The position numbers were made by a program, and so were the translations under genes. This document shows positions 54,003 through 63,800 of a stretch of DNA of 64,000 bases, piece by piece (position 1 is the first letter of the stretch; each line of letters opens with the position of its first letter). This DNA comes from CBDCUW01 sp963734865 (lineage in GTDB: Bacteria > Planctomycetota > Planctomycetia > Pirellulales > Pirellulaceae): contig CAVTIV010000005.1 of the NCBI GenBank assembly GCA_963734865.1, positions 372,001 to 436,000 of the forward strand, given 5' to 3'. Under the pieces are notes generated by a model. It was not told the DNA's origin and did no database searches. It was given only the letters and a program-made list of their open reading frames with translations.

Positions 54003-57000
54003 TGCCGTCGATCAGCACTCGTACGCCATTATCGGCCACGCCGACACTGCTATCGTAGATCGTGTTGTTGACAACCTGCGCATCATTGCCCAGCAAATAG
54101 ATACCGTACAGCTGATTGTCGGTCACAATGCCACCGGGCAATCCGTAAAGCGTATTGCCGGAAATTGCGGCGAAATCATCGTTGCGACCTAGGTAAATGC
54201 CATAGTCTTTGGTCCCGTAGATGGAGCTGTTCGTCACACTCAGCCGGATCACGCCGGCATCGTCGGCGGCATAAACTCCCGCGAACGCGTTGGTGATGTT
54301 CAGATGGTCGATCGTGACGTCGACAGCTTGCTGCATCTCAAACACCGATCCGATGCGCGGCGCAAATCCGCCCGTTACACCACGACGGAGGACCGCGTCA
54401 GCAGTGCTTGGACCCTCGATCGTGACACCGCTGTGCTTTGCTGAAACCACGATGTTGCGCAACAAGTCGTACGTACCCGTGTCGACATGCATAACGTCGA
54501 GGGGGCCAAGCTGATACGAGGCCAACAATGCCGCCAGATTCGCCATCGGCTGATCAGGACTCTTGCCGCTGTTCAGATTGTTGCCAATCGCAGTGGTAAA
54601 AATATCGCCCGATTGCGATCCATCGTTCACGTAGTAATCGTGTCCGTCGCTGGCGATCACAAAGGTACGCGTCGAACCGTCTTGCGGGTGAATTCCATCG
54701 TCCGACGTGACGCGGACCAGATACTGGCCGCCCAGCGGTTGATCGGAAGGGACCGTCCACAGGTAATTGCCGCTACCAAAACGATCGGCCGGCTGATTCG
54801 CTGCCAACGGCGACCAGGAGACACCGTTGTCGCCAGAGAGTTCCAGATCGAAAGTTGGCGAATCCAGACCATAGGGATCATTGGCCAGGACCTCAATCGC
54901 CGACACGATCGCGGGATTACTGGTCAAGCTGACTAACTGCAGCGAAATACCGCTGCCGCCCGATGCCGTCAGGTCAAAGGTCTGCGTGGTTGCCTTGAGC
55001 GCACCGCCCGCCGCGGTGAAAATATCGTACGCGGATTGAACCGTGTTGCCTTGCAACTGGATATCGAACTGGCGCATGCCGCTGTAGGCGCCGGAGACTG
55101 GCTCGGCGAAATGCAACCGGATGGAATAGCTGCCGTCGGGCACCACCAATTGATAGTTCAGGCTGCTGCCCGGAGTGAATCCGGCCGATGTATTCGTCTG
55201 GTAGGCCGACTGCGGCGCTGGGTCGGCGACCCCGCTGGTGTCGACAGGCAAGGTGATCGGAGTGCTCGGAGCAAAGAATGGATCGGCGTTCCAGCTGTCA
55301 ACCGTTCCGCCGCCGGTGTTGATCAGCGCGACCGGCCGCTTCGTGGTCAGTCCGGACGACTGCCAACGAATCGGCAGCTGTTGACCAACTTGCACCTTCT
55401 GCAGCGGATCGGGCCCGAGCAGCCGCACCGTTTGCGCCACGCTGGGCGTCGCATCAGGACGGTTGCCATACATGCCAACGTCAATCCGGTTGCCGTTCGG
55501 AGAGCGTTCGGCAAAGTACGGATCGATCGGACTGCCGCGATCGATTACTGGCGAGCCGACCAGCACGCGGAAATCGTCGTCCAACCCATGATCGCTGTTG
55601 TCGGCGGCACCATATCCTAATATTCCGTCCGGCCCGGCCGGACTGACAAACTGTGGATCGGCGACCTGGCTGTGCAAATCCTGACCGGTCTCAAAGAACC
55701 AGTCTACCGGGTCGGTAAAGTCGCGTCCCTGCCAGTTGCCCAGCTTGCCTGTTCCCGTCGCGAAGAAGACGTTGTAATCGCTGACCAGTCCCCCTTCGGC
55801 GCTGGCGGGCACCACCAGGCCGTAACCGGATCCCACCCACAACACGTTGTTCCGCAACGTGGCATCGTTCGTCAAGCCGACCGAGCCGATGCCCGCATCG
55901 CCTTCAAACCGAATCGCGTCACCGGTGGGCTGATAGACCGTGTTGTTCAGGAACTCATACTTGTTGCTCGGAGCAACCACGATGCCGGTCGTCGCATTGT
56001 CGTAAATCAGATTGTTGCTCGCCCGTCCCGATGTGGACGATCCACTCGCGATTCGTATTCCAACGCCGTTGCCAAACACAACATTGTCTTGCACTAGCCC
56101 ACTTCCGTTGATCCCGATGTTCGTGTTGTGATACACACGATTGCCAATCACGCGATCACCAAGAATGCCATCGTAGTTGTCATAGACGACGTTTCCTCGT
56201 ATCTCTGCACCGGTTGCGTAGATGCCGGTTTGTTGAGGATTCGGATGTGCATAGACCGTGTTGCCCGTAACAAGGATATTGCCAGCGCCGCTTGGGCTGG
56301 CCAAGATTCCCAAGCTGCGATTGTCGTGGACTTGATTTCCAGTGACCGTTCCCGAACCGATCAAATAAATGCCAGTGCTGCCGCCGTACGCCTCGTTTGC
56401 ATTCACGGTGATGCGTTGCCCTTGGATTCGCACGTTTTCATTCTGTGCGTCAAACAGCTGATTGCCCGACACGATCAAGTCGTTAGCGCCTAGTCCGTAG
56501 ATACTATTGCTCTGGTCGTCGGACGGGCTGCCACCGGGGATACCATAGAAGGTGCTGCCCGTGATCGTAGCGCTGTCATTGGTTGAACCAATCGAGATTC
56601 CGCGATTCACATTTGCAAAAACCGTTGAGTTGCTGACGGTCAGTCCGGAACTCTGCGAGTTGTCAGCCAGATTGATTCCCACGTAGCCGCCGGTAATCGA
56701 TAGATGGTCAAGCGTCACATTGGCGGCATGTTGCACGTCGATGGCGTACGCGTCGTAATTCGTGTTGCCGCGATTCAGCAACGCCACGCCCGTGCTCGGC
56801 CCCTGAATACGCACGCCTGCATGTTGGGGGCCGATGACAACGTTCTGGATCAGGTTGTAGGTGCCGGCATCGACGTAAACGACATCACCCGAGCCGAGGC
56901 TGTAGGCATTCAGAAGCGCCTGCAGGCTAGCCATCGGCGCGCTGGGGCTCTTGCCGCTATTGGCGTTGTCGCCAACCGCTGTGGCGAACTCGTCACCGAT

Positions 57001-57861
57001 CATCGAGTTGTCGTTCACATAATACGAGTGTCCCGCATCGGTGATCTGGAACGGTTGATCGGAAACACCCTGAGGTCGAAGACCATCGTTGGCTATGACA
57101 CGCACCAGGTATTGGCTGCCTTCGGGCAATCCGGGGATCGACCACGGATAGCTGCCGCGACCGTACTGATCTACACCCAGCCCGGACGCGATTGGCATCC
57201 AATTTGCGCCGCCGTCGCCTGACAGTTCCAAGTTGAATGTCGGCGCCGCAACGCCGGCTGGATTGTTGGCCAGGACCTCGATTCCCGAGATAATTGCTCC
57301 CGTGGAATAGATTCCGGCGATTGAAACTAGATTCAACGAGATTCCGGTTCCGCCGACGGCTGTAACGACAAAGTTCTTTTCAGTGGCCTTGAAGGCAGCA
57401 CCAGCGTCGGCGACCACGTCATAGCCGGCCAGCACCGTGCTCCCCTGGAATTCAACGTCAAACTTGCGGAAGTTCGTGATGAAGGCCGCATTGGCGTTAG
57501 GTTCGACGAAGTGCAATCGCACGGTGTACGTGCCATCGGGGACAGATAGCTGATAAGACATCGATCCCGTTACCATCGACGATGACGACGGTGCTTCGGC
57601 ATAGTTTTGGTAGACAGCTTGCGGGGCTGGGTGAGCGACGCCGCTGATATCGATCGATTGCGTGATCGGAGATGGCGTCGAGTTGGGAAAGGCGGACAGG
57701 ATCTTGAGATTGTCGGCGCCCCAGTTATCCACGACGCTACTGCCGCCTGCGTTGATCAGCGCTACCGGGCGCTGCACAGTCAGTCCGGACGAGCGCCATG
57801 TGACCGGTACTTGTTGACCGACCTGTAGCTTCTCGAGGCCGCTTGGCGAAACCACCTGCAC
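53728..57861 (-). CDS. Giant secreted protein, malectin and beta-helix segment
   Basis: Segment of 1,377 residues in one frame. In order: linker KLQVGQQVPVTWRSSG; malectin-like domain 1 (about 57276-57777: RPVALINAGGSSVVDNW, YTVRLHFVEPN, FRKFDVEFQG); a sheet domain ending AGHSYYVNDNS; a YYVND opening module with VDAGTYNLIQNVVI; a beta-helix of about 15 rungs; the LWVGSGYGLVV/SDYN linker; malectin-like domain 2 (about 54890-55340); another YYVND module and beta-helix. Malectin folds bind di-glucose-type sugars; beta-helix folds are common in polysaccharide lyases and adhesins. No lyase residues can be named. It joins the segment to the right through a missing G near 57908-57909. Confidence 0.85.
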   Translation of the reverse strand: MQVVSPSGLEKLQVGQQVPVTWRSSGLTVQRPVALINAGGSSVVDNWGADNLKILSAFPNSTPSPITQSIDISGVAHPAPQAVYQNYAEAPSSSSMVTGSMSYQLSVPDGTYTVRLHFVEPNANAAFITNFRKFDVEFQGSTVLAGYDVVADAGAAFKATEKNFVVTAVGGTGISLNLVSIAGIYSTGAIISGIEVLANNPAGVAAPTFNLELSGDGGANWMPIASGLGVDQYGRGSYPWSIPGLPEGSQYLVRVIANDGLRPQGVSDQPFQITDAGHSYYVNDNSMIGDEFATAVGDNANSGKSPSAPMASLQALLNAYSLGSGDVVYVDAGTYNLIQNVVIGPQHAGVRIQGPSTGVALLNRGNTNYDAYAIDVQHAANVTLDHLSITGGYVGINLADNSQSSGLTVSNSTVFANVNRGISIGSTNDSATITGSTFYGIPGGSPSDDQSNSIYGLGANDLIVSGNQLFDAQNENVRIQGQRITVNANEAYGGSTGIYLIGSGTVTGNQVHDNRSLGILASPSGAGNILVTGNTVYAHPNPQQTGIYATGAEIRGNVVYDNYDGILGDRVIGNRVYHNTNIGINGSGLVQDNVVFGNGVGIRIASGSSTSGRASNNLIYDNATTGIVVAPSNKYEFLNNTVYQPTGDAIRFEGDAGIGSVGLTNDATLRNNVLWVGSGYGLVVPASAEGGLVSDYNVFFATGTGKLGNWQGRDFTDPVDWFFETGQDLHSQVADPQFVSPAGPDGILGYGAADNSDHGLDDDFRVLVGSPVIDRGSPIDPYFAERSPNGNRIDVGMYGNRPDATPSVAQTVRLLGPDPLQKVQVGQQLPIRWQSSGLTTKRPVALINTGGGTVDSWNADPFFAPSTPITLPVDTSGVADPAPQSAYQTNTSAGFTPGSSLNYQLVVPDGSYSIRLHFAEPVSGAYSGMRQFDIQLQGNTVQSAYDIFTAAGGALKATTQTFDLTASGGSGISLQLVSLTSNPAIVSAIEVLANDPYGLDSPTFDLELSGDNGVSWSPLAANQPADRFGSGNYLWTVPSDQPLGGQYLVRVTSDDGIHPQDGSTRTFVIASDGHDYYVNDGSQSGDIFTTAIGNNLNSGKSPDQPMANLAALLASYQLGPLDVMHVDTGTYDLLRNIVVSAKHSGVTIEGPSTADAVLRRGVTGGFAPRIGSVFEMQQAVDVTIDHLNITNAFAGVYAADDAGVIRLSVTNSSIYGTKDYGIYLGRNDDFAAISGNTLYGLPGGIVTDNQLYGIYLLGNDAQVVNNTIYDSSVGVADNGVRVLIDGNDVYGNQYGIQLANVVGDLSLVTGNLVHDNDFRGISAAAGRVIGNTVYGQSSATAIGIEASQEVGGNIVYDNYDGISGDRRFEDPRQPSVQ

Positions 57862-60800
57862 GATTTGGCTTGCGCTGGCGGTCGCTTGCGACGTGTTGCC
57901 GTAAGCACCAGGTCGTCACGATCGCCACTGGGCAAAGATTCGGCGTAGTGGTAACTGACCGGGTTACCGCGATCGACCGAAGCGGATGAAGAGAGCAAAT
58001 GGAAATCATCGTCGAGTGCTGTGTCTCCCTCGATTTCCTGAATTCGAATCGCGTCGGCAATGACGGCGCCGTCGGCCTGGGCCGACAACTTAACCGTCAT
58101 CGTGTCGGCAGTCGCCTGGACGATGGCAATCCGTTTCCAGCCCACACCGGCGTCGGTAAAATCATTCGGGGCAATCGTCTGGTCAATACTGATCTGTCGC
58201 TCGACCGTTTCGCCGCCAGAGATGAAATAGCGGGCTTTGCTGGAGAGTGTGGAGTAAGCGAGCCAGGTACTCGAAACTTCATAGAACGCGCCGGGTGTCA
58301 GGCCGGTGACCGTCCAGCTTGCCACCTCTTCACGGCCTCCCGCGGCGCGGCGGTCATAGTCTCCCGCCAGACCGCCCTGGATCCATGTCCCCTGTGGATT
58401 CCCTTCTTCGACCGTCTGTCCGTTAACGGTCAAAGCATCCGCAATGAAGTTTTGTCCGCCATGCACCGAGACCGTCAACCCGAGCGACCCCGTGACCTGT
58501 GTGGCTGCGTCGTGGGACGGATTGGGTACGTTCAGGACCAAATCGCCCAGCGAACGGTAACCTGCGCCGGTCCCCGATTGATTGACTGTGAAAAAGTCGG
58601 CCGGGCCCACAGTGAATATGCCGTGCATTTGTTGGCCAGCTGAGATCCAATTCAGGTCGTAGGAGGCAACATAAGCATAGGTAGCACTCCCCAACCCACG
58701 GTTGGCGTTCCAATAGGCGGACACGGGATAGGTCAAGGTTTGGCCACCGATCACCGCCGTCGCCGCGAAGCTCCAGCCTGCGTTGGCATTCCCGTTGATC
58801 GGCGCACTCTCCAGGAAGCTGCCGCCGCTACCAAGGGTCTGATCGACGTGGTCCCAATCGCCGCTGAGCGTGAATCCAGGAGACGTGTTGTCCAGGATCC
58901 GCGCCGCGCCGACGGTCGTCGTGCTGTACCCCAAAATTCCGTCAGGCCCGGTTGCGTTGACGAACTGAGGATTGGTGCTTTGGCTGTGCCGGTCCAAGCC
59001 GAGTTCGTACGACCAATCGACGAGCCGAGAAAACGGGCGGTTCTCCCAAGAGCCAATCTGACCTGTGCCGGTCGTATAGAGATTGTTGTAATCGCTCTGG
59101 AATCCGACCTCACTAGCAGGATCGACGGAGATGTCATAGCCGGATGCCGCCCAAAGAACATTGTTTTGCAAGTGCGCATTGCTGAAGCTGCTCTCAATAC
59201 GGATCGCGTTTCCCTGTGGCTGATAAATGGTATTGTTCGCCACGTCGGCGGTCCCGATGTGATAACCGTTCAGGTAAATCCCGTGAACGGAGTTGTCGTA
59301 AACCAAGTTGTTCCGAATCGTATCGTCACCATTTGCCGAAGAAAAACTAGTGATTTCGATGCCGACTTGGTTGGCGTAAACGACGTTGTGGTCGATCGTT
59401 CCGTTGGGAAATAGCTCGGTGCGGCCACTGTTCGCGAGAGCTTGGATCCCCGAAGTGGTGTTTCGGAAGACCCGGTTGTCGTGGATCCAGCCACCACCTC
59501 GGATTCCGACGTGATTTTCGTAAACGGTATTTTCGAATGTCTCGACGTAAACGCCGGTCACGATCCCGGTCGACCCAAACTGATTTGGATTATTCAGATC
59601 CCCGTACACCGTATTTCCCGACACCACGATCGTTCCGTTGGCGCTGATGCCGACGATCGTGTCATGCACGGTGTTATCGAGCACGAGGGACTGCAGCGAC
59701 GGAGAATAGACGGTTGGTCCGGGGGTTTGCACCGTAACGCCCACGGAGCTTGCAAATACATGGTTGGCGTTGACGCTTGCCCTTGCGCCGAAAGCCTGGA
59801 TGCCCGTGTTCTCGGTGTCATAAACCGTGTTTTGTGTGATCACAGTGTCATTGCCATCGGCTTGAATGCCGATCGATTGGCGTTGGCTGAATGCACCGTC
59901 GCGGATGCCGTAGGTCGTATTGCCAACCAGGGTTGCGTAATTATTTCCGCCAAGCAACTGGATTCCCGAGTACTGATTGCCGAACAACGTGCTGTTGCTG
60001 ACGGTCAAGCCGGTGCTACCGGCATTGCTGGGGCCATAGATGGCGGAATAGGCGCCGGTGATCCAGAGCTGATCGATTGACACGTTCGCAGCATTGCCCA
60101 ATTCGAATGCCGCGCTACCGAAGTTCGGATTGCCGCGATCGATCAACGCATGCCGCTCAGGAAACGCCGCATCGTGGTAGCCCTCGATCGTGATGCCGGA
60201 CATCGACGCATTCAGCACAATATTCACGCCCTGCGGGTACGTGCCATCGTCGACGCGAATGATGTCGCCAGCATTCAGTTGATACGCCGCCAGCACTGCG
60301 CCGATCGAAGCTTTGGGACTATCGGGTGATAGGGCGTCGAAAGCGTTGTTGCCTGCGGTGGTCGTCCAGTCGCCAGCCGTGTTGACCGATCCATCGTTGA
60401 CATAGTAAACGTTGACTGGCGCGGCGATGGTAAAGTAACTGTTGCTGTCATCGGAGAGCGCAGCGTTGTCATTTCGCGTGATGCGAATCAAATAGTCGTC
60501 GGCCGGGGTCAGCGATGTCGGAATCGTCCAGGAAAACGATCCGCTGTTGGGAGCTGTCGCGGCGATCAACATTACGACGCTGATGGGGTCTTCGACAGTG
60601 GCTTGCCGCAACAACTCGATCTTGACCGTCGACGCGGTATCTTGGCTGCGCCAAGTGATCTCAAACGTGTGATCCTGAGGCCACGTTTCGCCGCCATCAG
60701 CTTTGGTGACCAGCACGTACTCCGCCGGACTGAGCGACGCCAGCGCCGTATTGCCGTACGCTCCCAAATTAATAAAGCTGCCGTTGGGCGCAGGTTCGCG

Positions 60801-63800
60801 TGCGTAACTGTCGGCCGGCGCTCCGCGGTCGATCGCCGGCGATTGGCTCGTATCCGCGGTCGCGATCACGCTGGGAAACACAGGGAGCCCGTTGGCCCCA
60901 ACGATCGGAGCGAGTGAGCTGCCGTGGAAACTGCCGTTGAGACTCTGCTCGTGAAAATCGTCGTCGCGACCATCCCGGACGGAATCGAAGTAGCCAAGTT
61001 TTCCGTCGACACCCAGTGGGTTGACCAGCAGCGGATCCTGGCTGACGCTGTTGGAATCTTGGAACGTCGTACTCTGCCAGGAGGAAAGCGTCGGCCGAGA
61101 GACACCTTGCCACAAGGCGACTTTTCCCGCACCGCTGGCGTGCAAAATGTTGTAGTCGCTGGTGAATCCCTGCTGGCTGGTGCTGTCAACGACCAGGGCG
61201 TAACCGGCATCAAGCCTGCCTGCCGCATTCTCCGCCCACAGGAGGTTGTTGCGTAGATGAACGTTGGCGGTAGCCCGATCGATAAAAATCGCGTCGCCTT
61301 GAGGCTGATAAACGGTATTGTTGACGACATCGACCTGGAAGCCCGCGAATCCGGTCGAATACAGATAGATACCCCTGAAAGAGTTTGCGTAGACCAGGTT
61401 GTTCCGTAGACCGTACTGCGTGTAGATCCCGACGTCGTTGGAGTAGACGACGTTTTCGTCGATCTGACCCGAGTTCAAGATGCCAATCTCGGTGTTGTGA
61501 TAGACCCGGTTGTTGTGAGTCAGGCGGGCGCCCTGAATCCCGCGATAGTTGTTATAAACCGCGTTCGAGGCGACTTCGACGCCGGTTGGATAGCCCGCGC
61601 CGGTCGCAGAGATTCCGACGTTGAAGACTCCCCGGGTGTTTGACACCGTGTTCCCGGCCACCAAGACCGCGCCGCTCGCACTGATTCCGGATCCGTTGTT
61701 GTCGTCGAAAATGTTTCCCAGCCCGAGACTCAGATTCGCATTGCCGACGATCGCGGTTGGCTGCTCGTATTCGCTATTCACGATCGACAAACCGGAGCCC
61801 GCGTTGTGCGCGGAGACGTTGGCTTCGATCCGAGCGGCTCCCGGATCAATCAGGCTGATACCTCGGTCGCCGCTGTACGTGACCGATGTGTCATGCAACC
61901 GGCCGATCAGGCCGTCGATAAAGATGCCGGATTGGTGGTTGGAAACACTGCCAAAACCATTGTGCACAAGCGTACTGTTGCCCAACTCGCTGACCGCCGT
62001 ACCGCTGTCGATACGAATTCCAAAACTATTTCGAACCCCGTCAACACGAAAGCCTTCCTGTGAATTGTCATGGATGTTCAGATAGTTGGCCACCAAATTC
62101 GTAGTCCCATCATGAGCCCACAAACCCATCGTCCCGCCGAAGATCGTGAAGTGGCTGATTGTCATTGAATCGGCATCGCTGAGTTCCAACACGGGAGCGG
62201 GTCGGTACTGCGGATTGGCTGGCGAGAAACTGGCAACGCGGCCAGAGTTCGTCGGCCCGGTCAAGACGAATCCCGCGTCGTCGCCGATGCCGCTGAGCGG
62301 CGAAATCAGGGTGGGATACAGTTCCGGATAGTCGCCGGTATCGACCGACACGACGTCGTTCGGACCCAGCGTGTAGATACGCAGGATGTTGTTCAGATAC
62401 GGCTTCGGCCGATCGGGCAGCAGACCCGTGTTGCGATTGCTGCCGACGGCCGACGTGTACTCGTCGTTCACCATGCTGGCGTTGTTGACAAAGTACGTAT
62501 GCAGCGACTGTGTGTTTTCAGGAACGGTGAACGTCTCGGTGCTACGATCCGCAATCGTTTCGTTGCCGACGATTGAAATGCGAATTCGCAACCCATAGGT
62601 GCCGAAGTTGACGCCGTCATTAGCCGCGATCCAGATGTACTCGCCGGTATCGGGCGCGGTTGGCGCGATGTTCAACAGGAACTGCGGGCCGCTAGGACCG
62701 TCCTGGTAAAGATCGATCCGCACCGGGGCCTTGGCCGTGTTGCCAAACGAATCCCAGCGAATCTTCAACGGCGCGTCGTGCAGCCAATCGGTGTACAAGT
62801 CGGGCGAGCGCAGCACAAGGTGCTGGTTGATGTTCTGAGATGTCTCGACGTAAGTGTTGCCGTCGGCACCCAGATTCGGTTGCACGTTGTCTGCTTGGAC
62901 GTACAAGAACGCTCCGTCCAAATAGACATCGTTGGTCGTACCGCTACGGCGGACTGCCGTGTAGCGGAAGTTCACGCTGCGCGCACCGACCGGAATGAAT
63001 GTCCGGTCGCCAATCAATTCCCAACACTCATTCACATTGCCGGCGGCGGTCGTTATCGTCTTGACGACGGCATTGCCGTCGTCAAGGAACGTCAGGGTGA
63101 TGGTACCGGTATCGACGGGCGTTTCATTGGCCGACCGTGCGCGACCCCCAAACACCAGACTCAGATTCTTCGAGTCAATGTCGGCGGGCAACAGGCCGGC
63201 CGCAACCAAATCGACTTGCTGGTCCAGCGTCGTCACCGGATTCACGCTGGCAGAAAAATAGCTCGTGCCGTCCCACGGACTCGGGCCAGAACCTTGCGTG
63301 GCACCACTGGGCGAAGCCGTCCAACCGGAGAGTCCCGATTCGAAGCTCGGGTTGCCCAGCAGGTTCTGATAGCTCAGCGGCAGCGCCTGATCGGAGCGAG
63401 CATCGGCCAGATCGATCGTGGGACTCGAAAAACGCTGGCGGGCCGTTTCGTCGAAGATGCGGTAGTCATTCAGCGACAGGCTGACGAACCGCGGCTGCGA
63501 CCAATCCGGATTGACGACCGTACGCCCGATCGAGTGCAGGTCGAACTGATGCACGTCCTCCTGCCAATCCAGAATGTCGTTGAAGTCCTTGGTCCAATAC
63601 ACCAGTTTCCCGGAGCTGCCGGCGTGCAGATCGTTGTAGTCGCTGAAGAACCCGACCGTGCTGTTGTCGTCGACAAAGATGTCGTAGCCATTTTCGGTCC
63701 ACAGGGTATTGTTGCGAACTTCCACCTGGTCCGAGACGCTGCCGGCGCGGATGTTGTCACCGGCGGCGGTGTACATGGTGTTGTTGAAGATGCGGACGTC

